Source: Thermoanaerobaculia bacterium
Lineage (GTDB): Bacteria; Acidobacteriota; Thermoanaerobaculia; Multivoradales; Multivoraceae
DNA: 59,867 bases
Assembly: GCA_022826745.1 (NCBI GenBank)
Contig: JAJDUI010000012.1
Coordinates: forward strand, 133,378-193,244
Reading direction: 5' to 3'
Shown: one piece after another, positions 35,077 to 42,966 of the stretch
Layout of the letters: each line of letters begins with the position of its first letter
Numbering within the stretch: the first letter of the stretch is position 1
Program-made: the position numbers and the translations under genes
Notes under the pieces: model-generated
Databases searched by the model: none
What the model was told of the DNA's origin: nothing
Seen by the model: only the letters and a program-made list of their open reading frames with translations

Positions 35077-36510
35077 GTGAACGCGGTTCCTGCAGCACCA
35101 GGGAGGTGCGGTCAGTGTACATCCTGGCTCAGTAACATCCGGCACCTGCTCAGCTACCTATCCAGATCTCGCCTGGCAGGCGTTGGCGTAATCGCTCCAG
35201 TCCTGCTGTCTGTCGCCGCAGAGCCGGCGGCCGCCCACGAGGTCCCCGGCAGCGTCACGGTCCAGGTGCTGGTCAAGCAACAGGCCGACCGGCTCCAGGT
35301 GCTCGTGCGCACGCCGCTCGAAGCGATGCAGGAGATGCAGTTCCCGGTCGACTACCGGGGCATTCTGGACCTCGACGAGCTGAGCGCGAGCAACCTGCTC
35401 GCGGAAGCCGCCAACCGCTGGATCACGCCCAACCTCGACCTCTACGCCGGCCGCGACAAGCTGCCGCCTACCACCGTTCAGTCGGTCCGGCTGTCGATCC
35501 CGTCCGACCGCTCCTTCACCGACTTCGACAGCGCCCTCGCCCACGTCCGCGGCCCGCCCCTGCCTCCAACGACGCAGCTCGTGTGGAGGCAGGCGCTGCT
35601 CGACGTCCACCTGGAGACTCCGCTGGCCGTCCTGGGCGCCGCCGACCGCCCGCGCTTCTCGATCGACCCACGCTTCGGCCGCCTCGGCATCCGCGTTCTC
35701 ACCGTCATCCGGTACGAGTCGCCGGACGGCGACTCGCGGATGCTTCAGCTAGCCGCCGAACCTGGCAGGGTCCGGCTCGACCCGAACTGGGCGCAGGCTT
35801 CGATCCACTTCATCGCGATGGGCTTCGAGCACATCCTGAGCGGTCTCGACCACCTGCTCTTCCTGGTCTGCCTGGTGGCGCCGCTCCGCAAGCTCCGTCA
35901 ACTCGTTCTCGTCGTCACCTCGTTCACCGTCGCCCACTCGATCACCCTGATCGCCTCGGCGGCCGGCCTCGCACCGCGAGCGCTCTGGTTCCCCACCCTT
36001 GTCGAGGTCCTGATCGCCCTCTCCATCGTCTACATGGCATTCGAGAACATCCTGGAGGTCGGCGAGGAACGCCGCTGGACCGCCGCCTTCGGTTTCGGCC
36101 TCGTCCACGGCTTCGGCTTCTCCTTCGCCCTCAGCGAGTCGCTCCAGTTCGCGGGCTCCCACCTCGTCACCTCGCTGCTCGCCTTCAACGTCGGCGTCGA
36201 ACTCGGGCAGCTCCTCGTCCTGCTGCTGCTCATTCCGCTGATGGACTTCGTCTTCCGCCGCCTGCCCGACGAGCGCCTGGGGATCATCCTCGTCTCAGCC
36301 CTCATCGTCCACACCGCCTGGCACTGGACCGGCGAACGGGGTTCCGATCTGCTGCAGTACCGGCCCCTGGCGCCGCTGACGGACGCCGTGCCCGAGGGTG
36401 TGCTGCCGTGGACTCTCGTCGTGATCGCGGCCGCGGTACCCACCGGCCAGTGGTTGCACCGACGGCGCTCCCGGCAGAAGAAGCCGGCGGAAGGCCGGCT
36501 CGCTTCCTAG
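35077..36510 (+). CDS. HupE/UreJ-like membrane protein
   Basis: This protein has up to 477 residues. An N-terminal periplasmic domain (about 50-240, after a hydrophobic segment VGVIAPVLLSVAAEPAAAHE) precedes six or so membrane helices at about 245-465. The membrane part has IHFIAMGFEHILSGLDHLLF and GLVHGFGFSFALSESL, with the conserved HxxxGxDH-type and HGxGF-type His motifs of the HupE/UreJ family. These proteins are linked to nickel or cobalt handling, or serve as accessory proteins of unknown role. GTG 35077 is the only usual in-frame start; it lies 40 bases from the divergent start, so the true start may be a later non-ATG codon. A palindromic repeat begins right after the stop. Confidence 0.75.
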   Translation: MNAVPAAPGRCGQCTSWLSNIRHLLSYLSRSRLAGVGVIAPVLLSVAAEPAAAHEVPGSVTVQVLVKQQADRLQVLVRTPLEAMQEMQFPVDYRGILDLDELSASNLLAEAANRWITPNLDLYAGRDKLPPTTVQSVRLSIPSDRSFTDFDSALAHVRGPPLPPTTQLVWRQALLDVHLETPLAVLGAADRPRFSIDPRFGRLGIRVLTVIRYESPDGDSRMLQLAAEPGRVRLDPNWAQASIHFIAMGFEHILSGLDHLLFLVCLVAPLRKLRQLVLVVTSFTVAHSITLIASAAGLAPRALWFPTLVEVLIALSIVYMAFENILEVGEERRWTAAFGFGLVHGFGFSFALSESLQFAGSHLVTSLLAFNVGVELGQLLVLLLLIPLMDFVFRRLPDERLGIILVSALIVHTAWHWTGERGSDLLQYRPLAPLTDAVPEGVLPWTLVVIAAAVPTGQWLHRRRSRQKKPAEGRLAS

Positions 36511-36599
36511 GCCGCCTTCGGCGGCAGGGCTCTGCTGGGTGCGCGGGTCTTCTGACCCGCCGCCGCCGAAGGCGGCTCTGAATCGCCGGCCGAAGGCCG
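36511..36599. repeat. Mosaic palindromic repeat, copy A (inverted relative to B)
   Basis: A string of perfect hairpins fills this convergent intergenic gap: 36511-36525, 36543-36560 (7-base arms, loop TTCT), 36562-36576 and 36587-36599. The reverse complement of 36535-36576 matches 37973-38014 (copy B) in 40 of 42 positions. A third, rearranged copy lies at 39139-39286. There is no T-run after the hairpins, so simple terminators are unlikely. It behaves like a REP/mosaic intergenic element. Confidence 0.8.
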
Positions 36600-36628
36600 A
36601 CCTTCCTCTGCGCTCTCCGCCGGCAGCG

Positions 36629-37867
36629 CTACCGGACAGCGTCGGCTAGAGCCTCGACCAACGCGACGCGGTGGCGGCTGTACTCCGGGTTCGTCGCGTA
36701 CGGCCAGGCGCTGTGGGTGACGATGACGATGTTGTCCGCCGGGTCGATCGCGAGGAACTGGCCGAAGATGCCGATGCCGGAGAAGCGGCCGTCGCCGACG
36801 AGCCACCAGAGGTAGCCGGAGCCGTCGTAGCCGCTGCTGGGGCTGGTGGACTCCTCCATCCAGCCTTCGGGCAGCACCCGCGTGCCGTCGCGCAGCACGC
36901 CGCCGTTCATCGCGAAGATCCCGATCCGGGCATAGTCGCGCAGCGTCGCGTTGATGCAGCAGCCGCCCAGTTCGCCGCCACCCTCCTCGTGGAGCAGCCA
37001 GTTCGCGTCGGCCTCCATGCCGAACGGCCCCCAGACCTTGTGCTCCAGGTAGGTCGAGAGGTTGTTGCCGATCGCCGCCCGCAGCACCGCGCCCGCCATG
37101 TTCGTCTCGCCGGTGTTGTAGTTGAAGACCTCGCCCGGAGGATGGAGCCGCTCGAGCGCCGCCATGTAGCGCGTCTGCTCGACGATCGGCCCCGGCAACG
37201 TCGCCACGTCGGACTCGGGATCCGCGTAGTCCTCGTTCCAGTCGACGCCGGAGGACATCTGCAGCACGTCCCTGATCGACACGTCGTCGTAGCCGCCGCC
37301 CGCGAGCAGCGGCAGGTACTTCGTGACCGGATCGTCGACGCTGCCGATGTAGCCGTCGGCGATCGCGGCGCCGTAGAGCATGGAGACGACGGACTTGGCG
37401 ATCGAGAAGGAGATCCAGCGCGAGTTCTCGTCGTTGCCCAGACCGTAGCGTTCAAAGAGGATCTCGTCGTCCTTGACCACCAGCAGGCCGGCGATCCGTC
37501 GGTCGCGGATGTAGTCCTCGACCGTGAAGGTCTCGCCCTCGACCTCGTAGGTCACCGACGACAGGTCCCGCGGCGCCGGCGCCAGCGGGTACGGATCGTC
37601 GGACGCCTCGAACCAGCGGGCGGCGCCGACGAGGTCCGCGTTCCGGTAGCCCGCGATCTGCTGTTCCGGTGTCCAGAACAGCACCTGATCGCGGGGACCC
37701 AGGTTCTCCAGATCGGGATTCGCTGGCTCCGACGCGGCGGCGTCGGTGTCCGCCGGCAGCCCCGGAGCACATGCCGCGAAGGCCGTACACAGCGCAATGG
37801 ACGCAGCGCCCAGGACCAGACGCCATCCTCCGGCCGCCTCCAGCCACGTCCTTCTCTTCCGACCCAT
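36629..37867 (-). CDS. Serine beta-lactamase-like hydrolase, lipoprotein (class C / esterase family)
   Basis: The protein has 412 residues. The N-terminus contains ASIALCTAFAACAP, a lipobox-type signal. The penicillin-binding-like fold shows the S-x-x-K motif SFSIAKSVVSM, the Y-x-N-like YNTGETN, and a late GQFLAIDPADNIVIV. Such proteins are esterases, peptidases or beta-lactamases of the COG1680 group acting in the periplasm. I chose the second ATG (37867) because AGAGGAG ends six bases before it, whereas the ATG at 37873 directly abuts that site. Most members of this group are not antibiotic-resistance enzymes, and none of the sequence indicates that role. Confidence 0.85.
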   Translation of the reverse strand: MGRKRRTWLEAAGGWRLVLGAASIALCTAFAACAPGLPADTDAAASEPANPDLENLGPRDQVLFWTPEQQIAGYRNADLVGAARWFEASDDPYPLAPAPRDLSSVTYEVEGETFTVEDYIRDRRIAGLLVVKDDEILFERYGLGNDENSRWISFSIAKSVVSMLYGAAIADGYIGSVDDPVTKYLPLLAGGGYDDVSIRDVLQMSSGVDWNEDYADPESDVATLPGPIVEQTRYMAALERLHPPGEVFNYNTGETNMAGAVLRAAIGNNLSTYLEHKVWGPFGMEADANWLLHEEGGGELGGCCINATLRDYARIGIFAMNGGVLRDGTRVLPEGWMEESTSPSSGYDGSGYLWWLVGDGRFSGIGIFGQFLAIDPADNIVIVTHSAWPYATNPEYSRHRVALVEALADAVR

Positions 37868-37936
37868 GGTCATCTCCTCTCGTCGTGAATGCGGGGAAGC
37901 AAGTCTACGGCCCAGGCTCGCAGGGAACCGGCCGCC

Positions 37937-38014
37937 AAAGCGGAGCCGACCTTCGGCCGGCGCGTATTCTTGGCCGCCTGCGGCGGCAGCGGGTCAGAAG
38001 ACCCGCGCACCCAG
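37937..38014. repeat. Mosaic palindromic repeat, copy B
   Basis: The element lies in a divergent intergenic region between two start codons. It has hairpins at 37945-37961, 37973-37987 (6-base arms) and 37989-38006 (GCGGGTC arms, loop AGAA), followed by GCACCCAG. The region 37973-38014 matches the reverse complement of copy A with two differences. The segment from 37937 (AAAGCGGAGCCG) is repeated at 39139 in copy C. A divergent location argues against a role as terminator. Confidence 0.8.
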
Positions 38015-38056
38015 TGGGCGGCCAGTCGCATCTGAGGCTCCCGATCCTGGACTGAA

Positions 38057-39133
38057 ATGGACAGCAAGAACCACCCCGCCGGGGTCACGCCGGTTCGTTC
38101 CGCATCGGCCCACACCATCGCCGGCGACGACGAGGTCCGGTCGATGTTCGAGGCCCGCGGCTGGACCGATGGTTTGCCGATCGTGTCGCCGACGCCTGAA
38201 CGAGTAGGGGCGGCCGTCGAGGCGGCGGTCATGGAGCCGGGCCAGGTACTGGGCGTGGAGACGGTCCGCGGTCGCGCGATCACGGCCCAGAAGGCGGCGA
38301 TCAACGCGGTGATGGCCGGCTGCCGGCCGCGCGACTTCGCGGTCGTCGCGGCCGCGGTCGAGGCGATGTGCGACCCCGCGTTCCTGCTGCACGGCGCCAC
38401 CTCGAGCACGGGCGGCTGCGCGCTGCTCGTCATCGTCAACGGACCGATCCGTCACGAATTGGGCATGACCGGGACCTTCAACGCGCTGGGCGGCGCCGAC
38501 CGGGCCTCCCTGGCGATCGGCCGGGCGGTGCGGCTCATCCTCCGCAACCTGCTCGGCGTCCGCCCCGGAGAGCTCGACCGCTCCACCCTGGGACACCCGG
38601 GCAAGCTCAGCTACTGCCTGGCCGAGGACGAGGAGGGCTCGCCGTGGCCATCCCTGGCCGCCGACCGCGGGGCGCCCGACGGCACGTCGACGGTGACCGT
38701 CTTCGCCGCCGGCGCGCCGCGCCAGATCATGAACGAGTGGACGACGGAACCGGAGGCGATACTCGACACGATCGCGGCCGAGATGCGAGCGAATCTCCTC
38801 CACTACTCGATCTGGGCGGGCAACCACTGCCTCGTCCTGCCGCCGCAGTTGCGGGACCGGCTGGCCGGCGCCGGCTGGAGCAAGGCCGACATTCGCGAGT
38901 ACTTGCACCGGCAAGCGCGCGTGCGCCGCGGCGACTGGAAACAGGTCGGCAAGGCGGCGGTCGTGACCGAGGCGAACCGGGATCAGGAGTACGGGGCGTT
39001 CGAATCGCCAGACGACCTGCTGGTCGTCGCCGCCGGCGGCCCGGCGGGAGGCTTCGCGGCGGTCATTCCGCCCTGGTTCGGCAACAAGTCCCGGGTGGTG
39101 ACGGCGGGAGTGGGGTTCTGCCTGGAGTGCTGA
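38057..39133 (+). CDS. Conserved protein of unknown function
   Basis: This 358-residue protein has no signal peptide or membrane helix. Notable segments are RGWTDGLPIVSPTPERVGAA near residue 35, HGATSSTGGCALLVIVNGPI, LGMTGTFNALGGADRASLAI, TLGHPGKLSYCLAEDEE and a C-terminal VTAGVGFCLEC. My unverified recollection is that proteins with the DGLPIVxPT phrase occur beside UGSC-type thioredoxin-like (seleno)proteins, but no such partner is present here. The Cys in STGGC and the final Cys pair could matter. A palindromic repeat lies on each side of the gene. I do not assign a function. Confidence 0.7.
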   Translation: MDSKNHPAGVTPVRSASAHTIAGDDEVRSMFEARGWTDGLPIVSPTPERVGAAVEAAVMEPGQVLGVETVRGRAITAQKAAINAVMAGCRPRDFAVVAAAVEAMCDPAFLLHGATSSTGGCALLVIVNGPIRHELGMTGTFNALGGADRASLAIGRAVRLILRNLLGVRPGELDRSTLGHPGKLSYCLAEDEEGSPWPSLAADRGAPDGTSTVTVFAAGAPRQIMNEWTTEPEAILDTIAAEMRANLLHYSIWAGNHCLVLPPQLRDRLAGAGWSKADIREYLHRQARVRRGDWKQVGKAAVVTEANRDQEYGAFESPDDLLVVAAGGPAGGFAAVIPPWFGNKSRVVTAGVGFCLEC

Positions 39134-39138
39134 GGGTT

Positions 39139-39286
39139 CAAAGCGGAGCCGGCCTTGCGGCCGGCACGAGTCGAAGCCGCCTCCGGCGGCAGCGGGTCAG
39201 AACCCGGCTGGCGCGTCCCCGCGCCAGCCGCGTCACACTCCGAGCGCCCGTCTTCGGGCGGTCGGATGTCAGACCCGCGCACCCAG
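39139..39286. repeat. Mosaic palindromic repeat, copy C (expanded)
   Basis: This convergent gap is almost wholly hairpins: 39148-39165 (7-base arms), 39176-39190, 39206-39229 (a perfect 10-base stem with loop TCCC) and 39245-39260. Segments 39176-39202 and 39268-39286 match copy B (27 bases with one difference, and 19 bases with a three-base deletion). In copy C these two halves are split by about 65 bases that contain the 10-base-stem hairpin and the 39245 hairpin. This suggests an element built from movable palindromic modules. Confidence 0.78.
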
Positions 39287-39325
39287 CAGAGAACCGCCCG
39301 CGGCGGCAGCGGCGCACCCAGGCGG

Positions 39326-39841
39326 CTACGGGCAGGAACTGTTGAGCAACTCGTCCAGCGCGGCCGTCGACACGGAGCCGCGGTAGCGGCCGCAAACCTC
39401 GCCGTTCTCAAGCCGCACCACGAAGACGGCGTCGGCACGATCCTCCTCCTCGCCGTTCGAGCCGGCAAGTTCCCGCCACCCGTCCGCGCCTTCCTCGACG
39501 ATCAGAAAGGAGTCCTGGCGCGCGGCGGGAACGTCGCCGCGGAGCGCCCGGACCACCATCCGGCGAACGAATCCGGGCGCTCCTTCGAGCACGATGACGG
39601 TATAGACGGACGAGGCGTCGACCCGCGGATCGTCGTCGAGAACGCGCCGCCACTCCCGCGCGCCGCCGTTCGCGACGCGATGGAAGCTGACGACGAGCAG
39701 CGACCGAGCGCCCAGGTCCGCCGGCGCCGCGACCTCGTTCCCGGCAAGAGTGACCGCCCGCGGGATCTTGCTGGACGCGGCTGCGCCAACGGCCCCGAGC
39801 ACCAGGCACAGGCCAGCCGCGACCGCGCTCCGCAAGGCCAT
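39326..39841 (-). CDS. Small secreted protein, possibly thioredoxin-fold
   Basis: This 171-residue protein starts with a signal peptide (AVAAGLCLVLGAVGAAASS). The mature part has LLVVSFHRVANGGAREWRRV, VYTVIVLEGAPGFVRRMVVR, DSFLIVEEGADGWRELAG and AVFVVRLENGEVCGRYRG. The order of strands and helices, with a phrase like the ATP10/thioredoxin-like group, suggests a thioredoxin-like fold, but no CxxC redox motif is present. It lies five bases downstream of the methyltransferase gene in the same direction and is probably cotranscribed. Function is unknown. Confidence 0.6.
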   Translation of the reverse strand: MALRSAVAAGLCLVLGAVGAAASSKIPRAVTLAGNEVAAPADLGARSLLVVSFHRVANGGAREWRRVLDDDPRVDASSVYTVIVLEGAPGFVRRMVVRALRGDVPAARQDSFLIVEEGADGWRELAGSNGEEEDRADAVFVVRLENGEVCGRYRGSVSTAALDELLNSSCP

Positions 39842-39845
39842 CCGC

Positions 39846-40790
39846 CTACGACGCGCTCCGGAAGCGCATCACCCGATAGCACCTTGTGCGCTCGAAGGCC
39901 TCCGGATCGAGCAGCCGGTCCAGCCGGTCAAGCCAGCGGGTCACCGGTCCGGCCAGACGCCAGGCGGCGCCGGCCAGACGAGGGAAGCGCTGCGCCGACG
40001 CTTCGCGCGCGAGGTTCACGACCCCCCGGCCGAAGCGCTCCACGATCGCCTGCCCGAGACGAAGCGTCGGCAGCACCGAAGACGTCACGTCTTCGTCCGT
40101 CTCGAGAACGAGGCCGGCCGCCTCGGCACGGGCGAGGAAGTCGTCGAGCGGGTGACCGCTCTTCGGCTTGCCCGTCTCGCCCGCGTCCACGGTGAAGTAG
40201 TCGCAGAGCAGCACGCAGCCTCCCGGGGCCAGCGACCGCCGGACCGCGTCGAAGAACTCGTCGAGCCAGACGTACTGCGCCGACTCGCAGAGGAACAGGA
40301 CGTCGTACCGGCGGTCCGGCTCGAATTCCTGGAACCGGCCCAGGTGGAAGCGTCGATCCGGCAGCCGCTCCGTGAACAGCTTGCCGTGGTAGGGATCGGG
40401 CGACAGGCCTTCGACGTCGTAGCCGAGTGCGAGCAACCGTTCGCTGATCGCGCCGGTGCCGCAGCCGACGTCGAGGACGGACGTGACCCCCGGCGGCAAC
40501 AGCTCGAACAGGCGCGCCACGAGGCGCTCCTGAGCCCGCCGCAACCCGGCCAGGTCGAGCGGGTCCTGCTCGCTCCAGATCCCGAAGTTCAGGAGGTCCA
40601 GGCCGATGATCCTGTGCAGGAACTGGAGCGCGAAGCTCGTCTTCACCTGGCGCGGGCTGTTCCCGTCCGCCGCCTCACGGAACAACTGCCGTCCCTGCGG
40701 TCCCGGCCAGCGACGTGGCGCCGCTGGAACCGGAGCCGCTTCGTGCGCCACCCTGGGGCGCGCAGGTGGCGGGACGATGCGCAAACTCAC
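39846..40790 (-). CDS. Class I SAM-dependent methyltransferase
   Basis: The protein has 314 residues. The SAM-binding motif I is VTSVLDVGCGTGAISERLLA. Motif II-like YDVLFLCESAQYVW and the post-motif SLAPGGCVLLCDYF follow. An N-terminal Pro-rich tail precedes the domain. The family methylates small molecules or lipids in most cases, and the acceptor is not predictable. The start is GTG 40790; a Pro-rich N-terminus makes the exact start uncertain. It runs divergently from the first copper amine oxidase gene. Confidence 0.82.
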   Translation of the reverse strand: MSLRIVPPPARPRVAHEAAPVPAAPRRWPGPQGRQLFREAADGNSPRQVKTSFALQFLHRIIGLDLLNFGIWSEQDPLDLAGLRRAQERLVARLFELLPPGVTSVLDVGCGTGAISERLLALGYDVEGLSPDPYHGKLFTERLPDRRFHLGRFQEFEPDRRYDVLFLCESAQYVWLDEFFDAVRRSLAPGGCVLLCDYFTVDAGETGKPKSGHPLDDFLARAEAAGLVLETDEDVTSSVLPTLRLGQAIVERFGRGVVNLAREASAQRFPRLAGAAWRLAGPVTRWLDRLDRLLDPEAFERTRCYRVMRFRSAS

Positions 40791-40906
40791 TGGTTGGAGA
40801 GTCTACCGCCCCCAAGCACCGCGATAGGGTCGGCTGACCCGACCGGACCACACCTGCTCCGCGGCGCCGGGCGCGAAGACCCGGCGACGCGGCACGAGGA
40901 ACCGCC

Positions 40907-42892
40907 ATGAGAAAGCCCCTCCTGCACCTCGTTCTCGTCACCACGCTGGCTGCCGGCCTCCCGGCATTGGCGGCGGATCATCCGCTCGATCCCCTGAGCC
41001 ACCAGGAGATCTGGCGCACGCTGGTGCTGCTCCGGGACGCCGGCCACCTGGACAAGGACACGAAGTTCTCCCAGCTGGCGCTCCAGGAGCCCGCCAAGCG
41101 GGACGTCCTCGCCTGGGAGCCGGGCGAGCCGATGCCCCGCAGGGCCTACGCCCTGGCGCGCAAGGACAGCGACACGTTCGAGGCGATCGTCGATCTGGCG
41201 GCGGATGAGGTCGTGTCCTGGGAACCGCTCGAAGGAGCCGAACCGAACTGGCACGGCGGCGAGTACGAGGCGCTGACGGACAAGGTCCTGGAACACCCCG
41301 ACTTCCTCGCCGGCCTCGAGGCGCGCGGCATCACCGATCTCACGTTCGTCGATTGCGGCGCCGGACCTCGCGGCTACTTCGGGACGGAGGAGGAGCAGGG
41401 CCGGCGCATCGCACACGTGAGCTGCGGCGAGCCCGGCGGCGTCAGCCAGCAGGCGATCGAAGGCCTGGTCGCGGTCGTGGACCTCGAATCCGAGGAGGTG
41501 CTCCGCGTCGTCGACGAGGGCCCCGGTCCGATTCGCGCCGTCCCGACGGACTTCCGCGACATGCTCGGGGAGGCGCGGGAGATCGCCGGCCCGCTCGAGA
41601 TCCGCCAACCGCTGGGCCACGGATTCGAGGTCGACGGCTACCGGGTGAGCTGGCAGAACTGGAGCTTCCACATACGCCCCGACCAGCGCACGGGTCTCGT
41701 CGTGTCGCTGGTCGACTACCGCGAGGGTCCCGAAGCGGCACCGCGCCGGGTGCTCTACCAGGGGCATTTGTCCGAGATCTTCGTGCCCTACATGGACCCC
41801 AGGTTCAACTGGTACACCCTGAACTTCATCGATGCCGGCGAGTTCGTCGCGGGCGGCCTCGGCAAGCCGCTGATGCCTGGAGACGACTGCCCGGATCACG
41901 CCCTGTACGTCGATTCGACGAAGACCGGCGCCAACGGCTATCCCCGGACCGTGCCGGGCACGATTTGCGTCTACGAGCGTGAGACCGGCGACCCTTCGTG
42001 GCGCCACTTCTCCTCCGAGCGGCCGGAGAGCCGGAAGAGCAGGGACCTGGTGGTGCGGGTCGGAGGCAACGTCGGCAACTACGACTACCTGCTGGACTGG
42101 ATCTTCCGGCAGGACGGCTCGATCGAGGTCCGCGTCGGGGCGACCGGCATCCTCGCCTTCGAGACCACGGCAGCCGCCTCGGCGCTCAGGCCGACGCCGG
42201 CCGCCGGGCCCGCGAACCCGGCGGCGGCGGACGCTCTGCTGGAGAACCCCTCCGCCGACGCCTACGGCCGCTTCGTGCAGGAGAACGTCGTCGCGGTCAA
42301 CCACGACCACTACTTCAGCTTCCGCCTCGACATCGACGTCGACGGCACGGACAACCGCTTCGTCGCCGACCGGCTGGTCGCCCGCAGCCTCCCCGACGGC
42401 CACCCCCGGCGCAGTCTCTGGGTCCAGGAACCCCGGATCGCTTCGAGCGAACACGACGCCCGTCTCAACATCGACCTGAACCGGCCCACCCTGTGGCGGG
42501 TACAGAGCACGAGCCGCCGGAACGCCGTCGGTTACCCGACCAGCTTCCAGGTGATGCCCGGGCGGAACACCAACACGCTGCTGTCGGCGGACGACTACCC
42601 GCGGCGGCGTGCGGGCTTCATCGACCACCACCTCTGGGTCACGCCACAGCAGGACACCGAACGCTTTGCCGCCGGCGATCACCCGACGCTCAGCGAGCCA
42701 GGCATGGGTCTGCCCGAGTGGACGGCGGCCGACCGGCCGATCCAGGACACGGACATCGTCCTCTGGCACACCGTCGGCATGCTCCACCTGCCGCGCGCCG
42801 AGGACTGGCCGGTCATGCCGACCCTCTGGCATGGTTTCGAGCTCCGCCCGTTCGATTTCTTCGACCGCAACCCCGCGCTCGACCTGCCCTGA
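40907..42892 (+). CDS. Copper amine oxidase (primary-amine oxidase), first of a tandem pair
   Basis: This 661-residue exported enzyme would oxidise primary amines to aldehydes, ammonia and hydrogen peroxide. After a signal peptide (LVLVTTLAAGLPALAAD) come N-terminal N2/N3-like domains and a catalytic domain. The TPQ-forming tyrosine lies in the N-Y-D motif VGNYDYLLDW (Tyr at codon 392). The catalytic Asp is probably in PYMDPRFNWYT. Copper ligands are the H-x-H of AVNHDHYFSFRLDIDVDG and a third His in HTVGMLHLPRAEDWP. The C-terminus FELRPFDFFDRNPALDLP is typical. Ammonia released by it and its neighbour would suit the ammonium transporter encoded downstream. Confidence 0.92.
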   Translation: MRKPLLHLVLVTTLAAGLPALAADHPLDPLSHQEIWRTLVLLRDAGHLDKDTKFSQLALQEPAKRDVLAWEPGEPMPRRAYALARKDSDTFEAIVDLAADEVVSWEPLEGAEPNWHGGEYEALTDKVLEHPDFLAGLEARGITDLTFVDCGAGPRGYFGTEEEQGRRIAHVSCGEPGGVSQQAIEGLVAVVDLESEEVLRVVDEGPGPIRAVPTDFRDMLGEAREIAGPLEIRQPLGHGFEVDGYRVSWQNWSFHIRPDQRTGLVVSLVDYREGPEAAPRRVLYQGHLSEIFVPYMDPRFNWYTLNFIDAGEFVAGGLGKPLMPGDDCPDHALYVDSTKTGANGYPRTVPGTICVYERETGDPSWRHFSSERPESRKSRDLVVRVGGNVGNYDYLLDWIFRQDGSIEVRVGATGILAFETTAAASALRPTPAAGPANPAAADALLENPSADAYGRFVQENVVAVNHDHYFSFRLDIDVDGTDNRFVADRLVARSLPDGHPRRSLWVQEPRIASSEHDARLNIDLNRPTLWRVQSTSRRNAVGYPTSFQVMPGRNTNTLLSADDYPRRRAGFIDHHLWVTPQQDTERFAAGDHPTLSEPGMGLPEWTAADRPIQDTDIVLWHTVGMLHLPRAEDWPVMPTLWHGFELRPFDFFDRNPALDLP

Positions 42893-42966
42893 CCGCTAGA
42901 CTGCGGGCACGCAGTCCTGGAGCCACCGCCACGACCTCCCCCTTCCGAGGCCTCAAGGGAGCAACC

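Noticed and set aside
36629..37867. Antibiotic-resistance beta-lactamase
   Set aside because: The SxxK hydrolase belongs to the broad COG1680 group, mostly esterases and peptidases. No class C signature beyond the general fold motifs is visible.
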